Below are positions 1 to 9,873 of a DNA stretch of 64,000 nt, in pieces; within the stretch, counting starts at the first letter, position 1, and every line of letters begins with the position of its first letter. The position numbers were made by a program, and so were the translations under genes. This DNA is from Gracilaria domingensis (Eukaryota > Rhodophyta > Florideophyceae > Gracilariales > Gracilariaceae). The notes beneath the pieces are model-generated. The model saw nothing but the letters and a program-made list of their open reading frames with translations. It was not told the DNA's origin and did no database searches. Where the stretch lies: assembly GCA_022539475.1 (NCBI GenBank), contig VCMS01000165.1, forward strand, positions 110,084 to 174,083, given 5' to 3'.

Positions 1-4
1 TAGC

Positions 5-2604
5 ATGAGCGATCGTAATCCACTTTCAAGCGGTACCAACTCTCAACCGAATCCCTCTACCGCACTCATTCGACAGGTACAATCAACTTCACTCCCATTG
101 ACAGAAAATGCACCACATTCACCAGAGATAGAGCGTTTGGAGACAACGCAACAACCACGTAGTAATTCCGTGGCTGCAGTATCTCAACCTCCAGATACAT
201 CAGCACTCAATTCTCGTAACAGTTCAAGCGATCGAAGGAAAGGCGGTCGTCGTAAAGCTGCTTGGAGAACGAATTGTGTGCCGTTTTCCCCACAAAATCA
301 GAACGCGAGTGCGTGGCGTTGCCTACATTGCTCTGGTCTGCTTGATACAAACCACGCTACGAAGCAAGCAAATCACAACGTGCGGTGCTTCGCCATGAGC
401 ACGCCTGAGCGAGAAAGTGTGAGCACGCGTTGCAAAGCGCTTTGGGCCGATATGGTGCAATCCAGATCGACGCTAGAACCTCATACCATCGACAGACAGA
501 AGCAACTCGACTACGAAGAAGGATTAGACGGCGAACGATTCATCACGCGCTCAAGTCTAGAGGGAGATCATCCACTGTATAAAAAGAGAAGGATAAACAC
601 TCCTCAAATTGATGAATGCTCTGCGAAGGAAGCCGAAGAAATTAACGAAATGCTAGTCTCCGTGATTTGTGAGAAGGGGTTGCCTTTCAACTTTTTCGCA
701 ACAGGGTCTGAGAGAAAAAACATTTTTGTGGAGTTTCTAAGAAAACGGCGACCTGGTTATGTTGAAAAATATCTTCCTACGCCCCAAAAGATTGCTACCG
801 AGCTTCTTGACAATTATTATTTGAAAGTCAGAGAGCAAGCTCTGGCAGGGATGAGAAGTAGACTTGCATCAGGTTATGGTACAATCATGTTCGATGGTTG
901 GGAAGATATCTCCTCCTCTACTGTCGTGAACATTTTACTGAGGACAGAAGGAAGGCGGAAGTCTCAACAGCTCACCTTCTTTGTTGACTGTATTTACACG
1001 GGTTCTCAACGAAATAATTCTCAGAAGTATGTTGAGGTTGTAGAACAGGCTGTGGCGCCGTTTGGAGGCATGTCAAGGATTTGTGGAGTGGTGAGTGACA
1101 ACGCCCAAGCTTTCATAAATGCTAGAACAGAGTTGTGACGCGCTTTGCAGTTGTTGAGGATATGCTCAGTTCCTTTATAAGAAGCCGTCCGGTTCTTCTG
1201 CAATTACTACGCGAATCCGATTACCGCACAGTGCTCTACAAGACGCGCTCTAGGCAAGCAGAAACTGAAAGACAGGCACTTTACGATGGCGCTATTATCG
1301 ACCATCGCTTACTGCATGAAGCCGTGGAGATTCGAAAAATATTAGGAGTAGTGAGGAAGTACTTACGGCTTTGGGATAGCGAAAAGTGCAGCATTTTGGC
1401 CGTTCTCCCAAGAACGATTGAACTAGAGAGGAGTTTAAGAAACCTCCCTTCCTCAACATTTATGACATCATCTCGCAAAAATGACATTATGAGAGCTTTT
1501 GAGATCCGCAAAACGGGAAGAGATCCGTCTGGTCAACGACATGTGAAGGCAAAACTATTAGAGAACATACATTACGCCGCATTTCTTTTAGATCCACTTC
1601 AATGTCCGGCCGACACCAGTCCCTACCTGGAGCAGTTCAAGGAGCATCTCAGAATGTACTGCCAAGGCACTGGTACTGAAAGCCCTGTTGCACTCGTTCA
1701 CACAATTCTATGGCAGTTTGACGCACAACTCTTTCGATGGCATGATCAATCCGACATGAATGAAGAAAACAAGAGGTACCTCCAGCGGTATCGAGGAACG
1801 CCCTTAGTGTGGTGGACCAATGCTGCCAATCAATCAAACCACAACCTGGTTGAATTCGCTTGCAGGACTTTGTCGTGCTCACCTTCTTCTTGTGCTGCGG
1901 AGAGAAGTTTTAGTGCGCAGGGCCGTCTCCACACGAAGTACAAAAATAGAATATCCGAGGTCCGTATGAAGAAGATCATATTCGCTCATTGGAACGCTCG
2001 AATTTTGCGTCGCGTAGCTCACACTGATGATTCTATGTTCTGGAACTTAGTCTTTGATGCTGAGCCTGATATGCTGGAGAATGAGATAAGGCAAAACAAT
2101 TTGCTGGAATCAGTCATTGGAAGTGATGAAGAGCAAAGGGATATTCTACAGTCGTATAGCCAGAACAGTTCAGCACATTCAACACCACAGATTGCATCTA
2201 CTCCTTCGGAAATCACAGCTGTTGGAAACTATGCCAATCCGGATAGTGATAATGGGCGGCCAATGGTACAGCCAACTGCAACAGAATCACAAGTTTTTGC
2301 CAACGCCTCGAATCCTCTTCTTAATCCAGCTTGCCATTCAGCGATTGCTGTGCTGTCTAATCCAGAAATTGCAAGAGCAACAGAAATACTCCGCTCTAGT
2401 TTGACCTCGAGTGTAGCAGACAGCCGTTTTAGTGCTCGGACACGGGAGAAATTGGTGGCGCGGAACGAACAAGAGGTCACGTCAAGGTCGATGGAGAATG
2501 AAGAATTGCAAAAAAGAACCATACTTCGGAACAAAGAGTTTCTGAATCGACAAGGGATAACAGAGAAAACTGACGCTGTACTTGGGTTTTATGGGAGCCA
2601 CTGA
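5..2604 (+). pseudogene. hAT-superfamily transposase, internally deleted copy
   Basis: Two reading frames, 5-1138 and 1135-2604, together form a hAT transposase. The first carries a BED-like Cys/His cluster near residues 104-128 (CLHC ... H ... C) and a DUF659-type RNase H start with the FDGW motif near nt 890-900 and VVSDN near nt 1090. The second ends in the typical hAT C-terminal dimerisation segment with AERSFS near nt 1900. Compared with the second hAT copy in this window (20,075-22,534, minus), about 85 codons are missing at the junction near 1136, and the reading frame changes there. The missing stretch lies in the catalytic core after the second aspartate, so this copy cannot make an active enzyme. 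The 5' terminal repeat would lie outside the window. The hAT assignment is firm; the exact deletion limits are inferred from one comparison only. Confidence 0.82.
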
Positions 2605-3231
2605 ATGGACGTAGTCACGTGTCTATCAATCAGGCACTGTTGAGCTTTCGCAGATACAAGCCGGCACGGTTGTGTTCCATAAAGTCATAAATGAACGGAA
2701 GCGTATCGATGTATGCGAAGGTGGTAGGCGACGTTCTGCGTAGAAGAGTAGACGTTGCGCGGGGGAATGGAGAGTGTGCATACTGCAGTTAAGCACTACG
2801 CGATTGCTGTCGTACAAAAACAATAAGGAAGCAGTGTGTCAAATGTTTACGAATACTTTAACGCACAAAGGAGTTTGAAGCATATTGTTCGTATTATATA
2901 CGGTTTGAGGAGTTTTGGAAAAAGTTATGAAGGCCTAACACATAGTTTGTTCCGGAATAAGACATTTGCGAGTTAGAACGCGACACTAGTTTTATTCGTT
3001 ATAAAGCAGGTTGTTGATGAGACAATGTGAGATGACTGGAATCAGACCAAGATATGGAAGCCGTGAAGAAATTCCGCAAGAAGTATATGCAGGCTAAGTG
3101 CTATGTGCTGAAGTGTTTTCTGGGATTTGAACGCAAATCGAGCTGCTTGGGCCGGGTTAATGAAAAATGAAAACAGCTTAAGAAGAATTGAAGCTTGTCA
3201 TTATTTTTGACCTGGATCTGATGCAAATCAA
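2605..3231. other. Intergenic, no gene seen
   Basis: No convincing reading frame, RNA gene or repeat is visible. The stretch follows the hAT relic and could contain its 3' end; the terminal repeat could not be identified because the left end is outside the window. Confidence 0.4.
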
Positions 3232-3750
3232 TCAATCAACCTTATTACGATTAGTTGTCTCATGGCCACGTTGCGAAGCCAGCTCTAAGACCTCTACAAT
3301 TTTGGAAAACTTAGGATGGCCGCCAGCACACAGAAGAAGGGAGTCTGGAGACAACTGCAGTGGATACCGCTCCGCACCGTCCAATATGAAGAGCCTCTTC
3401 CCGTCTATTGCGAAGGCGTGACTTAAGCTGTTTCTTAACTTCCTGCTTTCCATACTAACCCGAACTACAAAGACAGCACTGCGAACCTGACCAAGTTTTG
3501 AAAAGGTTCGCAAATTGCTGGAGCGGAGTTCGAGGTTCAGGGACAGGGATTGAATCACATGGTTGAAACAACTGAGGGAGCGCACAATGGGGCGCTGCTT
3601 TTGAAGTTTCATCTCGCACTGTGTAGCGCCACTGCTCCCACTCACTGCCGCAACCGCATTTAGGACAGCTGTTTTCATACAGTCGCCATCGCCCCCCCCG
3701 CGTAAAGAGTCATCCAGCGTTTCGCCGAGCGAACGGAATAAGTCGATCAT
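3232..3750 (-). CDS. Hypothetical protein, 172 aa
   Basis: An ATG-started open frame of 172 codons with no family I recognise. It opens with a leucine-rich segment, has a Gly-Gly-Gly-Asp-Gly-Asp run near residue 20, and its C-terminal half (residues about 95-165) reads like folded protein with regular hydrophobic spacing. It lies 64 bases downstream of another unassigned minus-strand frame (3815-4615), so the two may be parts of one interrupted gene or a transposon remnant. There is no domain support, so a chance frame cannot be excluded. Confidence 0.3.
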   Translation of the reverse strand: MIDLFRSLGETLDDSLRGGGDGDCMKTAVLNAVAAVSGSSGATQCEMKLQKQRPIVRSLSCFNHVIQSLSLNLELRSSNLRTFSKLGQVRSAVFVVRVSMESRKLRNSLSHAFAIDGKRLFILDGAERYPLQLSPDSLLLCAGGHPKFSKIVEVLELASQRGHETTNRNKVD

Positions 3751-3814
3751 CGCTGTGGCGCGCCCCAGCTGGTTTCGAAATCGTTAGAGCAAAACCTGGA
3801 TAGCCTTGAAGAAG

Positions 3815-4615
3815 TCATTTCGGTTTCCGATGCAATGAGGCGTTACTTTCGAGACTGGTTTTTGAATGATGAAAAGTGACATGCGGATGATCCGGCTGAC
3901 TTCTATGTTTTGCATCTAATGTGATGGCCTCCAGTCGAATACTAGAGTCATCCAGGTGCAATGGAAACATTTGCAAGGTGTCAAAGTCTATTGGGTGAAA
4001 TCTGGTTTCCCCTCCTCCAAAACCTTTCGCTGAGAAGAACTGTCCCTCTTTCCACATTAATCTGTCGACCTCCCATGTTTGCCCTTTACCTCGGCTTTTT
4101 AACTCTGTACAATATGGACTCCTGGAGCCCCGGAACCTACAGAACCTTCCTATGCCAGAACGTACTGGTATCGATTCATCCAGCTGGCAATTTTTGGTTG
4201 AGTTGACGGTGGAGCTCTCTGTTAGTGCGGATTGTTCCTGGAAAACGCATCCCTCATTTGAGTGTATATTCTTCGCATCATTCTCGATGCACATAATCTC
4301 ATGTAGAATGCGCTGTTCGCAGTCTTCATGGCGCTCGTTTCCGAAAGCACCCACCGCTACTAAACGTCCGAACAATCCTGTCCTTGGAGCAATTTTGTTG
4401 TTCAGAATCTCACGAAGCCGTTTCAACCGTCCTGAAGGCCTCTTCCGGGCGTTGCGCTTAGCGTTCCGCTTGCGGTTAATACCGTCACTCTGCGGGGTTC
4501 TGCTTCTGAAGGCCACCGCTTCAGGGTGGTCATGACGGAGACCGCGCGAACGAGATGGAGGTAACCAACAAGGGTCGCTACGCACGCCGTTTTGATGGGG
4601 AACAGCCACTTTCAA
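3815..4615 (-). CDS. Hypothetical basic protein, 266 aa
   Basis: An open frame of 266 codons from an ATG. The N-terminal third is strongly basic (a run of Arg/Lys/Asn around residues 45-70, resembling a nuclear or nucleic-acid binding tail). The middle contains several Cys residues, and the C-terminal part is His-rich. No known family is recognised. The neighbouring LINE and hAT relics make a transposon-derived origin possible. The plus-strand frames overlapping it (3961-4535) look like shadows. Confidence 0.28.
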   Translation of the reverse strand: MKVAVPHQNGVRSDPCWLPPSRSRGLRHDHPEAVAFRSRTPQSDGINRKRNAKRNARKRPSGRLKRLREILNNKIAPRTGLFGRLVAVGAFGNERHEDCEQRILHEIMCIENDAKNIHSNEGCVFQEQSALTESSTVNSTKNCQLDESIPVRSGIGRFCRFRGSRSPYCTELKSRGKGQTWEVDRLMWKEGQFFSAKGFGGGETRFHPIDFDTLQMFPLHLDDSSIRLEAITLDAKHRSQPDHPHVTFHHSKTSLESNASLHRKPK

Positions 4616-5039
4616 GTTCCGAGCTCCGAGTAAAGAACGGAAAATCCACTACAATGCTTCTGAGAATCGGGAGTGCTGGGTAGAAGAAGCTACACTGGTA
4701 GAGGAATCTGTCACACGGGCCGTTTGAATTAATTGTCTTGACCGTTATGCCAGCTTCCAGTAATCAAAGCAGAAATTAGTAGTCGCAGTGAGGCGCAGTC
4801 GCAAAGACTGCCACGAAACGGGCCGGTTCTTTTGTCAAAGAGGGAGGATGCTGACATCATTTTATGTTTGTTTCATTGCAGGTTGTGAAGCGAGCGAGGA
4901 GAGGGCAAAAGCTGTTCACGAGGTGCTGTTCACGAGGCATGGGGCAGGGAAACGGTCCTCATTCTTCCGACTATATTCTGCAGAGATATTTGGTACAGTT
5001 ACAAGAACCGCATAGGAGATGTTACAGAGCTAATGAAGC
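4616..5039. other. Intergenic, possible LINE-derived sequence
   Basis: Only short frames are present. The right end abuts the first LINE fragment and may be degraded element sequence, but I see no motif that shows this. Confidence 0.3.
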
Positions 5040-5640
5040 ACTTTATACTGCGTGGCAAACAATACCCCTATGAACCCTGCTAAGTCCGTCATGGTCCCGT
5101 TTACGATGACTAAGTGGCAAGAGAGCTCCGACGACTACTCTCTAAACGTGTCTGGCCACGAAGTCCAGCCCTCCGACTGCGCAAAGTTTCTTGGCGTTGT
5201 CTTAGACTCACGGTTAAACTTTGTAACGCATTTCAAGAATGTGGCTGCAAAGTACAACAGGCACAACCAGAACTTGAGGTTTCTGTCGGGAAAGAGCTAG
5301 GGTTGTGACTGGAAGGCAATTGATACCGTCAGAAGAGGATTTGCCGAACCAATTGCTGCTTATGCAGCCAGCGTTGCAGTGTTGAATGGGAACAAGAGCG
5401 GAGTGTTGACGCTGGAGAGAGTGCGCAACGAGGCGATCCGTGTTCAGACTGGTTGCCTCTCGTTAGCTCCAGTCTCCAATCTAAGAAAGTTGGTGAACCT
5501 CCAGCCGCTGACAGCGATTGCGGAGAGAATAGAAGCCTTCGGGCACATGCGATCCGCCTTCACGTGGTGTGCCTGTCTTCCCTCAACTTTGGGGAACCGA
5601 AACGGATCTGCGGTCGAGTCTCCAACGGAGGCCAACACTT
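5040..5640 (+). mobile_element. LINE fragment A (C-terminal part of reverse transcriptase)
   Basis: Translation from about 5040 gives a segment matching the post-catalytic part of the reverse transcriptase in the neighbouring LINE. Both show an N-P-K/A-K-S-x-V-P-F-T start, a Y-S-L-x-V-x-G segment, a F-L-x-V-x-L-D-x-R-L segment and an A-A-K-Y block, followed by an R-x-x-x-x-x-x-R-x-Q-T-G-C segment near 5440. The two copies are clearly related but far from identical (I estimate roughly 40% over this part by eye). An in-frame TAG at 5298-5300 sits where a Trp codon would be expected. The fragment lacks the catalytic FADD motif, endonuclease and RNase H, and stops around 5560-5640 where the second LINE begins. 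Confidence 0.72.
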
Positions 5641-5643
5641 TTC

Positions 5644-8600
5644 GAGCTAACGAAGATGAAAACATCAAAAAACAACTATGCCCAAGGAGAAATGCGAATA
5701 CTTCAGCTCAACAGCCGGAGTGTTCTGGCGACGGGGAAGCGAGCCGAGATTGCCCGCCTAGCACATGAATAGAACGCAAACATATTATGTCTACAAGAGA
5801 CAAACCTTAGGAAAGAAGATCGAAGTCCAAAGATTCAGGGATTCTCGTTCGTTGGCAGGTGTGACAGGGATGATGGCTACGGGGATCGCCGAGGTCGAGG
5901 CGGCGGGGTGGCAACGTATCAAAGGACCGATCTTGCTCTTGATGTCCTCACAGAGCAGCACATATGCAATGAAATTGAGAGCGTTACCGTACTGGTTAGG
6001 ACACCGAGAGGCCCGCAGTCGATTGCGAACGTATACGTCCCCCCGCAGCTGAAACACGTACTTCGTGGTTCACATCTCTGGATAATCAAGACATGCTCGT
6101 AGCAGATGTCAACGTGTGTGGTTCTTGGTATCCAAACAGAACAGAGGCAGCCGGCATTGAGCTGTAAGAGTACTTGGAGGCTGCAGAGCGCGTCGTTCTC
6201 AATGTAGATGGAACACCGACACACGCAGATCCTGCACGGGGAACGAAGAGCGCTATCAATGTGTCGGCTCTCCCAGAGAAGTGGTTGCCGCTCAGCAAAT
6301 GGAGAACTGCAGAAGCACCGTTTTCAGACCATAATCCCTGTATGAATACGATAGACATTGGCAAGAAGTCGTAGGTGCAGAAGAAGAGAAAATGCTGTAG
6401 TATTAAGAATGCCGATTGGGACAAATTTGCGACGGAAGTAGATAATTCGTTGAATATGATAGATGATAGAGCGTTAGACACTCTGGGTAGTCATTATCGT
6501 GTTTTTCACTCGGCCGTCTTGCAAGCTGCTAAGAAGTCGATCCCTTATGGTAGAAAGAAGCGAGAAGCGCCATGGTGGAACCCACAAGCGGCAGAGGTCG
6601 TTATGTTGAGATCTGACATGTGGAAAGTTTATTGAGAACACCGAACCCAGGAAAACAAGGTAAGTTTACAACAGGCTCGTGTTTATGCGAGGGTCGTAAT
6701 AGATCAACTCAAAAGAGAGACATGGAGAACTATGGTAAGTAGCTTGAAGCCTAACGACGAAGATGCGAAACTGTGGAGAATTACAAAGGCTATTGAGACG
6801 GGCAACACGGACCCTGCCACATTGTGTGCCCCAGGCGGAGAGCATTGGTTTGATAAGAAGAGAGCGAGATGGTTTGTCAAGTCTGAGATTAGAAAGGTTC
6901 GAACTCATGAAAAGTACCGTGAAGTAAGAAATGCATACCGGAAGGCCTTGGACAACTATGAACGCAAATCCCGCGGACTACAGGTCACCATACAGCACCC
7001 ATTCAGCATGAATCACCTAGACCTAGAGTTGAAGGATATGAGCCCCAAGAAAACCGGTGGCCCTGACGATGTTCAGATAGCCTTCCTACAGCACTTTCCT
7101 CGAAGCGCAACGGAGCTGCTGCTTGCCTTCATTAATAGGAGCTTCAAAGAAGCCAAGACCCCGGCGCAGTGGCGGCTGTTGTGACTTATACCCATTCCTA
7201 AACCAGGAGTGAAAGGTAGGTTCAGGCCCATTTCGTTAACGTCGGTTGTGGCAAGACTCGCTGAAAGGATGATAAACAGGATATTCATGCAATGGCTAGA
7301 ACCACAGTTACCACCTTGCCAGGCTGGCTTCAGAATGAACTGGCATTCCGAGGAGCATGTAGCAGCGCTTTGTGAGCAGGTAACTCAGGGATGGCATAAC
7401 CGAAATTAAACTCTTGCTGTCTTTGATTTCTCGAAAGCCGATGATTGTGTCCAACACCACCGGCTGATGCTCAAGCTGTACAGCATGGGATGCCCGGTTC
7501 AGCTATGGAGATGGATTCGAGCTTTTGTAATGGACAGAAGATGGACCTGTAGGTGGAATACTGCAGATACTGCACCCTTCGTCGTTCCTCAGGGACTGCC
7601 ACAGGGTGCTACATTGTCTCCTGGTTTGTGGATTGCATATGTGGCAGATTTGCCAGAGAAAGTAACAGCAGGAGAATCTGATCTCTCGGTTAGTCTCTTT
7701 GCTGACGATTTGGCTTTGTGGAACACTCACCGCAAATTGGAGCGCTGCAAAATGAATCTCCAGCATGCTATCGAGCGTTTAGGGGATTACTGTGCAGAGA
7801 ACAACATAGTGTTGAACCCGAAGAAGACGTCTATCGTACCGTTTACATATGCGCAATGGAAGAAGGACAGACATAAGTATTCGCTCAAAGTCGCAGGGTC
7901 ATGGATAGATTTGGAAGAGAGTGCTAGGTTTCTTGTCGTCCAGCTAGATATCAGACTCATGTTCCAATTCCACCTGCACAAGTTAGCAGCGAAGTACCAA
8001 ACAAGATGCAAAATACTAAGGCGCCTCACAGGGACGTCGTGAGGAGCCGATTGGCGCACAATGAACACGTTTAAGATTGGTTTTCTCGAACCAATAGCCC
8101 ATTATGCTTCCAGTGTCGTTATTCCGAACGCATTGACTGGTGCCGTTGAAGTACTGGAAAGAGCACGAAACAAGGCAACACGAACTCAGACCGGATGCAC
8201 GAAGTCCTCTCCAGTACAGTTGCTACGTGGCCTCGTCCATCAGCCCAGTTTGTACCCCGTGGCGGTGGCACAAGCGGCGACGTTATATGAGAAGGCGATG
8301 AGGTCCAAAGAACTGTGCACGCCATTATCCTTTGCTTTAAAGCTGGAATCCTTGACGCGTATTAGAAAGTCGAGGTCAACGTTTAAGCAATGTGCAGAAG
8401 AACGACTGGCGGCGTTTGGATTTCTTCAGCTGCCGAGGGCCCCGTTACCGAAAGAGACTGGTCTACACCAAACAGGAGCATTATCCTTTCACTATAGTGA
8501 TTGCTCGGAGGATGATCCTATTCAAAAGCAGCACTATGAAGCTACAAAAGCCTTACGGGCTTTGCCGAATGCAGATTGCGAGATATGGACAGACGGATAG

Positions 8601-9661
8601 GTTGGCAAACCGCAGTGGCTTTCGCGCGCTAAACTTCTCAGAGCTGCTGTAGAGTGGAATGAAGGCTGGTACGCAGGCATAATACAACAAGAAGATCAGT
8701 TCGATCAAAGCAGCGCACCGGTACGACAGTTTGACACAGCGTGGCCATTTGCCAGCCATCGTCATTGCTTATGATGATAATATTACGCTTGATTACGATA
8801 TCATTCATAATAGGGGTGCCATGGTAGACAAAGAGGGTGATGTACTGAAAAAGAAGGTTCTTTCTGTTCACGAAGTTGGTGCTGGCTCATACGCCATATG
8901 GTGGAATCGAGAAGAACAGCCACATGTCGGAAAGGCACCTGCAGGAGTCGGAGTTTGTTCATTTTTTTCCGAGGTTATAGCGCTGCAGAAGGCATTGGAG
9001 ATACTATTACGCAAAGTGCGCAGCGGATGGAGAGGAATTGTTACAGCAATAACAGATTCACGAAGTGTTATAGACTCCCTGCAAGGGCATCTGCGCCGAC
9101 AGCCCCACTCAGTGCAAGTGCTAGCTCTTATGCTTTGTGAAATTGCGTCAACGTGTCGCGTTCATTTCTTGTGGATTCCAGGCCATTGCGGAATACGCCG
9201 TAACGAGTTCGTGGATGCTTTGGCAAAAGAAGCGCTGGAACTTACCTTGGAGACGCAGATTGTGGTACCAATTGACTTTACTGACGTGAAACGGAGAGTG
9301 AAACAGAAGCCTCACAGCCTCTCTTATCTGCTGTACCGAAGGCTTTACAGCACGAAGTGGGTTGAGGGAGGCAGAGGTTGCTCTGGCTCAACTATATGTT
9401 GGACACACTCCAACTTTACATCCTCTGGGATCGTATTTGCAAGAGAAGCGAATGACATGTTCTTGTAGACCTGGGGTTCTCAATAGCGTTGAGCACTACG
9501 TTTTGAGATGCCCAAACCGGACCTATTCTCGCCGCTTGTGCTTGCCTCCCCTTTGAAAACGTAGAGGTTTAGTAGTTACCGATTTGATTAGAAAGTGGCC
9601 GGAAAATGTGTTGGTCTTTTTAGTGAGAGAGCGTTTTTTCGACAAAGATGCTCCGCAATAA
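5644..9661 (+). mobile_element. LINE (non-LTR retrotransposon) ORF2 relic: endonuclease, RT, RNase H
   Basis: A degraded ORF2 can be followed in order. An apurinic endonuclease starts at about 5690 with an LQLN-like opening, the LQET motif near 5800, a G-G-G-V-A block near 5905 and SDHNP near 6330. The reverse transcriptase runs from about 6990 to 8040, with R-P-I-S-L near 7225, F-D-F-S-K-A near 7425, P-Q-G-x-x-Q-G near 7590 and the catalytic FADD near 7700. A thumb/connection region runs to about 8560, and the RNase H domain (8575 to about 9230) has W-T-D-G and W-I-P-G-H. A Cys/His knuckle follows near 9465-9515 and the frame ends with TAA at 9659-9661. In-frame stops lie at 5770, 6165, 6372, 6633, 7182, 7407, 8040 and 8598, with frame changes near 6070, between 8600 and 8830, and near 9360. 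The element is dead. The RT call is firm; the LINE clade is not assigned. Confidence 0.88.
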
Positions 9662-9873
9662 GTTGCAATTAGACTCTTGTCGGCTAACGTCGGTACCTAT
9701 TTCGCCGCTGGCGTGTCTCGCCTTTCGCTGGCTATGGGCTCTGGACTTGAGACGGTAGTGCAATAGTATTCAGAACATTCTTGTGTGTTTAAAGGGGTGA
9801 ATGTGTCCTCTTCACAGCTTATTGTGTTAGAAGTTTTCGTTGATAAGCTAGCTTGTCAGCCAATCATGTTAAG

